Below, piece after piece: positions 1-6,623 of a DNA stretch of 14,307 nt. Each line of letters begins with the position of its first letter. Position 1 is the first letter of the stretch. The notes under the pieces were generated by a model. That model did not search any database. It saw only the letters and a program-made list of their open reading frames with translations, and had not been told where the DNA came from. Source of the DNA: Negativicutes bacterium (GTDB taxonomy: Bacteria > Bacillota_C > Negativicutes > Acidaminococcales > Acidaminococcaceae); the NCBI GenBank assembly GCA_009930275.1, contig RZYP01000040.1:1-14307 (forward strand), given 5' to 3'. The position numbers were made by a program, and so were the translations under genes.

Positions 1-1
1 C

Positions 2-31
2 GCGATTGACGATCCAGATGAGCAAGATTAA
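2..31 (+). CDS. C-terminal end of an upstream gene (partial)
   Basis: Frame 2 reads an acidic tail, AIDDPDEQD, then TAA at 29-31. It is followed 15 bases later by an intrinsic terminator, which is what the end of a real gene looks like. Frame 3 is also open, ending in TAG at 39-41, so the frame choice is uncertain. Too little is visible to name a product. It may mark the host flank of the island. Confidence 0.3.
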   Translation, partial: AIDDPDEQD

Positions 32-45
32 ACAGTTATAGATTT

Positions 46-79
46 AAAAATAGCACCGTAAAATATTCGGTGCTATTTT
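46..79 (+). terminator. Intrinsic terminator after the upstream gene
   Basis: A 12-bp perfect stem, AAAATAGCACCG (47-58) with CGGTGCTATTTT (68-79), encloses a 9-nt loop. The descending arm ends in four T. The flanking A run makes the structure symmetrical, so it could also act on leftward transcription. Confidence 0.8.
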
Positions 80-82
80 GAT

Positions 83-133
83 GAATAATTTCGTGGCTGA
101 GCGTGTCGGTCTGGAACCTTTTCGCTCATTGAG
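83..133. repeat. Imperfect inverted repeat, left copy (partner at 761-797)
   Basis: Segments here recur in inverted orientation beyond the 181-aa gene. TGAGCGTG (98-105) is the exact complement of 761-768. TTCGCTCATTGAG (121-133) matches the complement of 765-777 at 12 of 13 positions. GAATAATT (83-90) matches the complement of part of 786-793. The copies are not collinear without a gap of about 20 bases, so this may be a decayed duplication or terminal repeats around the first gene. Confidence 0.4.
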
Positions 134-201
134 TAGAGATTATATCAACTATCTGCTGATTAGACAAATTAGACACTATGTAGCGTAGTTTGCAGACATT
201 G

Positions 202-207
202 TATAAT
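202..207 (+). promoter_or_regulatory. -10 box TATAAT for the first gene; probable leaderless start
   Basis: A perfect TATAAT ends seven bases before the A of the ATG at 214. With the usual offset, transcription would start on that A, giving a leaderless mRNA. There is no Shine-Dalgarno sequence, which fits. No good -35 hexamer is visible at 15-19 bp. Confidence 0.6.
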
Positions 208-213
208 AGGTCT

Positions 214-759
214 ATGGGAAAGAAACAAAAGGTACAGACTTTGCTGGAGCGACTTAAGCTAGACCCAGATTTTAAGACTCTATGGAGTAAAGCATATAAT
301 AATCCTTCAGACAGGGCTAAGTATATAAGAGAAACTCGCAAGCTATTTAATCTTTCTCCATTTTGGGAGGAGTTAATTCTTCCGATTCAATTTCAGCAAA
401 ATCCAGATGATTTAGTTGTGCTAGACGTTAAGATTGGACAGCCGATTCATGAAGTATACGACGACTCCACGGACAGGATGATGTACTTGCTACCTATATA
501 TCCCGAGTCAACCTTAGATGAGGTTAAAAAGGCTTACGGAATAATTAGTGACAAATATAAAGCTGAAAAATATAAACTCGACGTTCGTCAGTCTTCTCAC
601 CATCTCGACCGCATTCAGTATCGAGCCTATGAACTAAGCAAAGACGGTAAAACACTTGATGAAATAAGTGACATTATCAGCGCAGAATTCGACACTAGCT
701 ATATTAAAGAAGAAGTTCCTTCATTAATAACACGAGCAGCTAAAAAATCAAATCGTTAA
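214..759 (+). CDS. Unrecognised 181-aa phage-block protein with possible C-terminal HTH
   Basis: I do not recognise this family. The 181-aa protein is charged and soluble-looking, with no signal peptide or membrane segment. The N-terminus is lysine-rich (MGKKQKVQTLLERLKL). A central hydrophobic stretch, LVVLDVKIGQPI, is followed by helical sequence. The last 50 residues (ELSKDGKTLDEISDIISAEF onward) look like a short helix-turn-helix or coiled segment. I chose ATG 214 rather than the in-frame TTG at 190, because the TATAAT at 202-207 lies inside the longer version and places the transcript start on this ATG. It precedes the ParB-methyltransferase by 78 bp and has its own promoter. By position it could be a DNA-binding or packaging accessory protein, but that is only inferred from the neighbours. 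Confidence 0.75.
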   Translation: MGKKQKVQTLLERLKLDPDFKTLWSKAYNNPSDRAKYIRETRKLFNLSPFWEELILPIQFQQNPDDLVVLDVKIGQPIHEVYDDSTDRMMYLLPIYPESTLDEVKKAYGIISDKYKAEKYKLDVRQSSHHLDRIQYRAYELSKDGKTLDEISDIISAEFDTSYIKEEVPSLITRAAKKSNR

Positions 760-760
760 G

Positions 761-797
761 CACGCTCAATAAGCGAAGTTACAATGAATTATTCGTG
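761..797. repeat. Imperfect inverted repeat, right copy (partner at 83-133)
   Basis: It carries CACGCTCA (761-768) and CTCAATAAGCGAA (765-777), complementary to elements left of the first gene. It also has GAATTATTCGTG (786-797), which resembles GAATAATTTCGTG at 83-95 in direct orientation. The mixed orientation argues against a simple transposon end. Confidence 0.35.
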
Positions 798-811
798 AAC
801 TAGTATAGGGT

Positions 812-830
812 CATAATATTTAACGAAAGG
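812..830 (+). promoter_or_regulatory. Probable -10 and Shine-Dalgarno for the ParB-methyltransferase
   Basis: CATAAT (812-817) is a near-consensus -10 that would start transcription near 824. AAAGG (826-830) lies 7 nt before ATG 838 and is a normal ribosome-binding site. The -35 region is weak. Confidence 0.45.
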
Positions 831-837
831 ATATATT

Positions 838-2136
838 ATGACAAGCCCTAGCAAACCCTTGCAGGTTCAGCAAGTTAAAATAAGTGAGCTAAAACCATCC
901 ACATATAATCCAAGAATCCATAGCGATCGAGATCTCGAACAACTAATGGAGAGCATCCGTAGGTTTGGTCTGTGTGACCCACTAATTGTAAATGGTGCAG
1001 ACAACCGAAAGAATGTCATTATCGGCGGACACATGCGACTACTTGCCGCTAAAAAGCTTGGTAAGAAATCGGTTCCGGTCATCTACGTAAATATTCCGGA
1101 TCTTGAGCGAGAAAAAGAGTTGAACTTGAGATTAAACCGCAATACGGGATCGTGGTCGCTAGAAATGCTCAAAGAATTTGACGCATCATTTTTGCTTGAT
1201 GTTGGTTTTGACGACAATGACCTAGAAGATATCTGGAACGACATGCTTGAGGTCGAAGACGACAATTTCGACATCGAGAAGAAACTTGATGAGATTAAAA
1301 ACCCAGAAACCAAACTGGGCGATCTCTGGATATTGGGCGAACACAGACTGTTTTGTGGTGATAGCGGTAATCCAGAATCAATTCGTCAAGCCACGGCAGG
1401 CCAAAAAGTTGAGATGCTATATTTCGACCCCGTCTACGATATTAGCCTCGACTATAACAAGGGTATTGGCGGCAAAGCTAATTATGGCGGGACGACTAAC
1501 GATAATAAGGGCGAGTTAGTCTATAAAGAATTCTTGCTAACCTGCATTTCAAACGCACTGCTCTATTGTAAGGATGATGCTCATATTTTCTGTTACTGCG
1601 ACCAATTAAAAACTGGCTTAGTTCAGGAAATTTATCAAGAACTAGGAATTACGCCTAAACGAGTTTGCTTATGGATAAAAGACGGCTTTAATCCCACGCC
1701 AAAAGTCGCTTTCAATAAAGGCTACGAGCCTTGCGTCTATGGCACTAGGGGTAACCCAAAACTATACAAGCAAGCAAATTTAAATGAAATATTAAATAAA
1801 GAAGTCGGCACTGGCAATAGTACGATTGAAGATATCATCGATATTTTTGACATTTGGCTAGCCAAGCGCGACCCAATGTCGACCTACCAGCATCCAACTC
1901 AAAAACCACCATCCTTGCACGAAAAAGCCATTAAGCGCTGTACAAAATATGGTGATCGGATACTAGATTGGTGCGCAGGTAGCGGGTCACTTCTCATCGC
2001 CTGCGAACAAATGAAACGAAAATGCTATGCCGTTGAGATCGAACCAGTTTTCTGTGATGTCATTGTAGCTCGTTGGGAAGAGTTAACTGGACTGAGGGCG
2101 AAACTATTCAGAAACGACCAGGAGGTTCAGCGATGA
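838..2136 (+). CDS. ParB-like/beta-class DNA methyltransferase fusion with atypical DPVY motif
   Basis: The 432-aa protein joins a ParB/Srx-fold N-terminus (about 10-115; ISELKPSTYNP, IIGGHMR at 61-67) to a DNA adenine/cytosine-N4 methyltransferase of the beta order. The catalytic motif IV comes first (197-200), then HPTQKP, then the AdoMet-binding loop AGSGS (380-384). This fusion is a common phage and prophage protein, often beside terminases. It is expected to methylate DNA; the ParB part probably helps DNA binding. The oddity is motif IV: families have DPPY, but here it reads DPVY, with valine at the third position, and the following Asn of PPYN is Asp. Activity may be reduced or altered. 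SD AAAGG lies 7 nt before ATG 838. The stop overlaps the next start (ATGA), so the two methyltransferases are translationally coupled. Confidence 0.9.
   Translation: MTSPSKPLQVQQVKISELKPSTYNPRIHSDRDLEQLMESIRRFGLCDPLIVNGADNRKNVIIGGHMRLLAAKKLGKKSVPVIYVNIPDLEREKELNLRLNRNTGSWSLEMLKEFDASFLLDVGFDDNDLEDIWNDMLEVEDDNFDIEKKLDEIKNPETKLGDLWILGEHRLFCGDSGNPESIRQATAGQKVEMLYFDPVYDISLDYNKGIGGKANYGGTTNDNKGELVYKEFLLTCISNALLYCKDDAHIFCYCDQLKTGLVQEIYQELGITPKRVCLWIKDGFNPTPKVAFNKGYEPCVYGTRGNPKLYKQANLNEILNKEVGTGNSTIEDIIDIFDIWLAKRDPMSTYQHPTQKPPSLHEKAIKRCTKYGDRILDWCAGSGSLLIACEQMKRKCYAVEIEPVFCDVIVARWEELTGLRAKLFRNDQEVQR
2121..2125 (+). promoter_or_regulatory. Shine-Dalgarno GGAGG deciding the second methyltransferase start
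   Basis: GGAGG lies 7 nt before ATG 2133, inside the end of the upstream gene. It supports this start over the in-frame TTG at 2073 and gives an ATGA stop-start overlap. Confidence 0.85.
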
Positions 2137-2906
2137 AAGTTATTGATCTTGAGAATATTGAAATTGGACGAGTTATTAGGTTGGATAGTCATCGAATTAT
2201 CTGTGGCGACTCTACTGATCCAAAAATAGTAGATAAATTACTGAATGGCATCAAGATAGATTGTTGGATAAATGACGAACCTTATGGCATCGGCACAGTC
2301 GAAAGCAAGCAGGAATTGCTTGGTTACTCGTCACATCAAGTTATTCAGAACGATCAGTTGCAATCCGAGGCTGAGCATAAAGCCTTTATTAAATCTTGGA
2401 TTCAGCCAGTCTTACCATATTTAAACAAGAAGAATTCAATCTACTTTTTCAATAGTGACAAAATGATATTCGCCATGCGTGAAGCCATGCAAGAATATGG
2501 ACTTAAATTTAGCCAGCTCATTATCTGGGTAAAATCTCAGCCAGTTATTGGACGATTAGATTATCTACCGCAACATGAACTGATAGCCTACGGCTGGTAC
2601 GGCACTCATAAATTCAGACATAGTAAAGATAAGAGCGTCTTATTCTATCCGAAGCCGAGTAAAAGCAAGCTGCACCCGACTATGAAGCCAGTCGCCCTAC
2701 TAAGGAACCTAATTCTCAATAGCACTGAAACTGGAGATGTTGTTCTGGATAATTTCTTAGGGTCAGGGTCGACGCTCATTGCTTGCGAACATACTGGCCG
2801 CAGGTGCTATAGCATTGAATTAGACCCAGGCTACGTTGCGGTAATTATTAGGCGCTGGGAAAAATTAACTGGAAAGCGAGCTGAATATGAAGACGACTCA
2901 GAATAA
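2133..2906 (+). CDS. Second beta-class DNA methyltransferase with atypical DEPY motif
   Basis: The 257-aa protein has the same core as its neighbour but no ParB domain. It opens with LDSHRIICGDSTDP, has motif IV at about 48-51, then HPTMKPVALL and an AdoMet loop FLGSGSTLIACE (about 208-219). Its C-terminal RRWEKLTGKRAEYE parallels ARWEELTGLRAKLF in the upstream protein, so the two are likely paralogues. Motif IV is NDEPYGI where the family has TDPPYGI: the first proline is glutamate. The upstream copy loses the other proline, so both tandem enzymes are off-consensus at the catalytic tetrapeptide. It may be an active N6-adenine methyltransferase with altered rate, or a DNA-binding pseudo-enzyme. 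The next gene starts 20 nt before its stop, in an operon. Confidence 0.85.
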   Translation: MKVIDLENIEIGRVIRLDSHRIICGDSTDPKIVDKLLNGIKIDCWINDEPYGIGTVESKQELLGYSSHQVIQNDQLQSEAEHKAFIKSWIQPVLPYLNKKNSIYFFNSDKMIFAMREAMQEYGLKFSQLIIWVKSQPVIGRLDYLPQHELIAYGWYGTHKFRHSKDKSVLFYPKPSKSKLHPTMKPVALLRNLILNSTETGDVVLDNFLGSGSTLIACEHTGRRCYSIELDPGYVAVIIRRWEKLTGKRAEYEDDSE

Positions 2907-3303
2907 AGAATTACTACTAACTCAATTGCGGAAAGTCCCGATCGTACAATTGGCTTGTGAAAAAGCTGGTGTCGGCAGAGCCACTTACTACTACTGGCGG
3001 AAAAAGAGCAAGAAATTCGCTAGCGAGTGCGATAAAGCAATTGAAGATGGCATAAAAGTCATGAACGACATGGCGGAATCGCAAATGCTAACGGCAATTC
3101 GTAGTGGCAATATGACGGCGGTTGGTATGTGGCTTAGACATCATCATCCAAGCTATGAAAATAAGGTAAAGGTTGATGGAAATATTAAGTACGAGTCTGA
3201 AAAACTGTCACCAGACCAAGAAAAGCTAGTTGCAAAAGCTCTTAATTCAGTTGGATTGCTGAGTGAGGATATTATGAATAATCAAGGAGAAAACGATGAA
3301 TAG
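2887..3303 (+). CDS. terS: Terminase small subunit-like DNA-binding protein
   Basis: A 138-aa protein with an N-terminal helix-turn-helix: VPIVQLACEKAGVGRATYYY followed by WRKKSKKFASECDKAIEDG. This is the pattern of small terminases that recognise the viral genome and recruit the large subunit. The rest is helical (about 55-100, oligomerisation-like), followed by a charged tail. Length and position immediately before the large terminase, with an 8-nt overlap, support the call. It starts at ATG 2887 inside the end of the methyltransferase and has only a weak ribosome site, so translation is probably coupled. An unrelated HTH protein is the alternative. Confidence 0.75.
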   Translation: MKTTQNKELLLTQLRKVPIVQLACEKAGVGRATYYYWRKKSKKFASECDKAIEDGIKVMNDMAESQMLTAIRSGNMTAVGMWLRHHHPSYENKVKVDGNIKYESEKLSPDQEKLVAKALNSVGLLSEDIMNNQGENDE

Positions 3304-4849
3304 TAAAGAAGAATTGACCGATAAAGATTGGATAGAAATCAAGAGCAGTCGCTCCGTTAGGCGAAGTATCACCGAGGCTAGCTTTTACTGGTTCTTCCAT
3401 ATTTATTTTGCCCACTATATTAAGTTCCCGACAGCAGAATTTCAAAAAGAAATGATGAGATTAGCCAGTGATCCAGAAATTGAGCAATTAGTAGTTTGCG
3501 CCTTTAGGGAAAGTGGTAAATCGACCATCATAACCACCGCTTTGCCACTATGGAGCATAGTTGGCAACCTGCAAAAGAAATTCATCGTAATTTGTAGTCA
3601 GACCCAAGCTCAAGCTAGGCAGCATTTGGCTAATATTGTTAGCGAACTTGAAAACAATGAGTTAATCCACAAAGATTTCTGGCCTTATGATTATGATAAA
3701 AATGATACAGGCGTGACAGCTATTAACTTAACCAGATACAATGCCAAGATTATAGCAATATCCAAAGAACAAAGCGTGCGTGGTGCAAGGCACGGTCAAC
3801 ATCGACCAGATCTCATTATAGCTGACGATATTGAAGATTCACGCTCCACTAGAACCAAAGAAGCTAGAGACGCAACATTTCATTGGTATACGTCAGAAAT
3901 ATTACCACTTGGTAGCGAAAACACGAAATATGTCACAGTAGGTAACTTGCTACACGAAGACAGTTTAATAATGCGGTTAAGAAATGGTATTGAGAGCGGT
4001 AAGCGTAGCGGAATCTTTCAGTTTTATCCGATTGAAGACGCCGATGAAACCCCGCTCTGGAGTGAACGTTTTCCTAATCATGAAGCTATTAAAAAATTGG
4101 AAAAGAAAATTGCCGATCCAATACGGTTTGAAAAAGAATACCGGCTCAGAATTATACCAGACGAAGATCAGATTATCTGCCGAGACGATATTCACTACTA
4201 TGACCCTGAAGGGCCTTTTCTCGATAATCACAAATGCTACTGCAGAGCAGTTGGAGTTGATCTAGCGATTTCGCAGAAAGACTCCGCCGACTATACAGCC
4301 ATGATTCATATTTACGTAGCCATAGACGAGAATGGAAAGATCGTCAGATATTATGTTACGGGTAAGCCGAACTTAGTAAACGAACGTCTAGATTTTACGC
4401 AAACACTCGACAAGATAAAATTCTTTAATGATAAATTTAGACCAACTTTCTATGTAGAAACCACGGGCTACCAGGAGGCCTTAGTTCAGGCCTTGAAGGA
4501 TGATAATGTTATTGATATTGAACCCTATAAGCCAAATCAAGATAAGCGAGCCAGGCTAAATATGATAGCTAATTATATAAAAACTGGCAAAATTGTTTTC
4601 AATATTAAGGGTTGCGAAGACTTAATAACTCAACTGGTCGGTTTTGGGGTTGAGAAACATGACGATTTAGTCGATGCATTGACTTGCGCCATTATAATGG
4701 CAGATCAGGTTGACCACACACCAGCTAAGCCTAGTGTGGTTTTTGGCCATGCCCCGTCATGGTTTCGTGGTGGTTCGGGTGGTGGTTTTGGAGGCGGATC
4801 AGGCGCAAGTATGGAGCGTGGTAGTGATGGCAGTTGGAACTTCAGATGA
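3296..4849 (+). CDS. terL: Terminase large subunit (packaging ATPase-nuclease)
   Basis: The 517-aa protein is the ATP-driven motor that pulls DNA into the procapsid and cuts it. The N-terminal ATPase has a Walker A variant FRESGKST (70-77), Walker B LIIADDIED (173-181) and a coupling segment TVGNLLHED (214-222). The C-terminal RNase H-like nuclease has acidic residues in GVDLA (D322), YVETTG (E388) and HDDLVDAL (D456/D457/D460). All expected motifs are present, so it is probably functional. The tail (about 485-517) is rich in glycine, serine and arginine. An SD-like AAGGAG precedes ATG 3296. Oddly, no portal gene follows: the next gene is convergent and ends 2 bp away. Confidence 0.93.
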   Translation: MNSKEELTDKDWIEIKSSRSVRRSITEASFYWFFHIYFAHYIKFPTAEFQKEMMRLASDPEIEQLVVCAFRESGKSTIITTALPLWSIVGNLQKKFIVICSQTQAQARQHLANIVSELENNELIHKDFWPYDYDKNDTGVTAINLTRYNAKIIAISKEQSVRGARHGQHRPDLIIADDIEDSRSTRTKEARDATFHWYTSEILPLGSENTKYVTVGNLLHEDSLIMRLRNGIESGKRSGIFQFYPIEDADETPLWSERFPNHEAIKKLEKKIADPIRFEKEYRLRIIPDEDQIICRDDIHYYDPEGPFLDNHKCYCRAVGVDLAISQKDSADYTAMIHIYVAIDENGKIVRYYVTGKPNLVNERLDFTQTLDKIKFFNDKFRPTFYVETTGYQEALVQALKDDNVIDIEPYKPNQDKRARLNMIANYIKTGKIVFNIKGCEDLITQLVGFGVEKHDDLVDALTCAIIMADQVDHTPAKPSVVFGHAPSWFRGGSGGGFGGGSGASMERGSDGSWNFR

Positions 4850-4851
4850 TT

Positions 4852-5511
4852 TTAAGCGGTTATCGTTACCCATAAGAAATCTTGCCCGTTTAATGCCGTT
4901 TGACTATAGGTCTCATTATTGCCTTTATCTTCTTGAATCAACTGGCCTAAATAAATAGCAGAGTCATTCAGTATCTGATATTTCTCGCCCTGGCTCAAGC
5001 CTTTAGTCTTGGCTGGAGAATTGATATCTATGACTTCAATACAGATAGAATCTCTATATAAAGCAAATTTATTACAATCTTTTGCGGCCAATATATACGC
5101 CCAAGTTGACGGATTGAACTTTTTCTCCCACATAAAAAGCTTGGTCATATCGTTGGCGGAATTTATAGACTCTTCGATATTATCTATATCGGAAGTCCAT
5201 ACCTCATTTAATACCTGATACCCATTCGGCTTACTGAAGACGGGCATCAAATCAACAGCGTCTCTCCAATTAGCAAAATTACTTTTATTCTTATTCTGGG
5301 TAATTATAGATATGAACTCGCCCACGTTATCTTTGGTTATCTTATCGAACTCAGCTAGTTCTTTATTTAATCTGGGTAGGATATCCCATTTATACTGTTC
5401 ATCCCATAATTTTTTGTCGCCAGAATTTCTCCGCTTAAAGTATTCTTCTTTGTGAGTTTCGTAGAAGTTTTTTAGGGCGAGTTTGTTTATGTCACTACTA
5501 AATTCGGACAT
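4852..5511 (-). CDS. Unrecognised 219-aa third component of the DUF262/methyltransferase operon
   Basis: I do not recognise this protein with confidence. It has 219 residues, is soluble-looking, and has no signal or membrane segment. The segments KWDILPRLNKEL, SNFANWRDAVDL and STWAYILAAKDCNKFALYRD resemble, from memory, helical regions seen in some McrB-type restriction proteins, but no ATPase motifs follow. That resemblance is weak. It starts on the last base of the DUF262-HNH stop (TAATG), so the two are coupled and probably work together, as a specificity, inhibitor or sensor subunit. The predicted upstream ribosome site GGAAA is poor. It ends 2 bp from the convergent terL stop, and I see no terminator in between, so operon transcripts may run antisense into terL. 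Confidence 0.8.
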   Translation of the reverse strand: MSEFSSDINKLALKNFYETHKEEYFKRRNSGDKKLWDEQYKWDILPRLNKELAEFDKITKDNVGEFISIITQNKNKSNFANWRDAVDLMPVFSKPNGYQVLNEVWTSDIDNIEESINSANDMTKLFMWEKKFNPSTWAYILAAKDCNKFALYRDSICIEVIDINSPAKTKGLSQGEKYQILNDSAIYLGQLIQEDKGNNETYSQTALNGQDFLWVTITA

Positions 5512-6623
5512 TACCAGTTTCCACCCTTGGTTGCATTACATCGTTTACAAAGCATTTGACAATTCTCGATCACTGTCTTACCACCCTTACTCCATGGATT
5601 GATGTGGTCGCCTTCCATTTCACTATATTCAAAATGTTTGCCACAATGGGCACAGATACCGGCTTGTTCGGTATATTTTGCTTTCTTAATATTCTCTGGA
5701 AAAGCACGCAAACTTAAAAGTTTGCTATCATTTTTGTATTTAGACGAGAGGACATATTCAAAAATGCCACGCTTGTTCTGGACTTCTTCGTCGCCCCACA
5801 ATGAAGCAATTTCTTTATCCAGCTCAGAAGCATTAATCTGGTCATCTTTGTGATTTTTATATAGTTTACCCCAATCTATGCCCTTCATTTCAGAATAGTA
5901 GGTTATGAACGTAGCCTCGATCCACGCTATAACCGCCTGGAAGTAAAGCCACAGCTCGTTTGCGTTTGGGTTATTCTGATGTTTGACCATATAATCGGCA
6001 ACGTCGCCATCATTGATCCATTGAATGGCTCGCTCCAAAAAAGCTTGCCGATTATATTCACCTTTAATATATTTACTAGCAAGGTTATAGGCAGCACCGT
6101 TATTTTTGCTAAAAATAGCCTTAGCCGAAGAAAGCCATGGCCCGGTATAATTTGCATTTAGTAGCTCTTGACGAGTTAAAACTACGCCAGCAATATTAAT
6201 CGTTTCAAACCACTCCAGTCGTTCTTTATCTGTTCCTTCACAGATATAGACGTTCAGCTCGTAGTCTAAGATCTTGTTTTTCTCATCTTCAGTTAGACTA
6301 TCAAAAGATTGGGGCATACCTTCTGTAAACTCAACACTAATAGGCTCGTTGATAAACTGGCAGATACTGATAGTTCGCTGTTGACCGTCCAGAACTTCAT
6401 AACTGTCGTCGCCAGTTTTTACCCAATACATCGTATTAAGAGGAAAGCTCTTCTTGACGGTTTTTACGACCGCGTCTCGCTGGGTGTCATTATAAACAAA
6501 CTCCCTCTGATATTTTGGACGGATATCTAGTTTTCCGCCATAACCAACTACGCCACCTTCCTTCTCGTCAACGTACCCTTCGGCTACTTCTCTAATAGTC
6601 GGGTTGAATGATCTGATTTTCAT
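5511..6623 (-). CDS. DUF262-HNH nuclease (restriction component candidate)
   Basis: The 370-aa protein has an N-terminal DUF262 (ParB/GmrS-like) domain with the signature VLDGQQRT (DGQQR at 79-83), preceded by IRPKYQREFVY. It has a C-terminal HNH/McrA-type nuclease with zinc cysteines C324/C327 and C359/C362, and active-site D339-H340, N354 and N363 (GDHINPWSKGG, ENCQMLC). DUF262 proteins such as GmrSD use nucleotide binding to steer DNA cleavage. Paired with an adjacent adenine methyltransferase, this is best read as the restriction nuclease of a modification-dependent or modification-protected system. ATG 6621-6623 overlaps the methyltransferase stop (ATGA) and has a strong SD, AAGGAGG, 7 nt upstream, so it is well expressed and coupled. 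Which DNA it cuts cannot be read from sequence. Confidence 0.88.
   Translation of the reverse strand: MKIRSFNPTIREVAEGYVDEKEGGVVGYGGKLDIRPKYQREFVYNDTQRDAVVKTVKKSFPLNTMYWVKTGDDSYEVLDGQQRTISICQFINEPISVEFTEGMPQSFDSLTEDEKNKILDYELNVYICEGTDKERLEWFETINIAGVVLTRQELLNANYTGPWLSSAKAIFSKNNGAAYNLASKYIKGEYNRQAFLERAIQWINDGDVADYMVKHQNNPNANELWLYFQAVIAWIEATFITYYSEMKGIDWGKLYKNHKDDQINASELDKEIASLWGDEEVQNKRGIFEYVLSSKYKNDSKLLSLRAFPENIKKAKYTEQAGICAHCGKHFEYSEMEGDHINPWSKGGKTVIENCQMLCKRCNATKGGNW

Noticed and set aside
190..213. TTG start extending the first protein by 8 residues
   Set aside because: The TATAAT at 202-207 lies within it and points to transcription starting at ATG 214; no ribosome site precedes the TTG.
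2073..2132. TTG start extending the second methyltransferase by 20 residues
   Set aside because: It lies wholly inside the upstream gene without a ribosome site, while ATG 2133 has GGAGG at 7 nt and an ATGA overlap.
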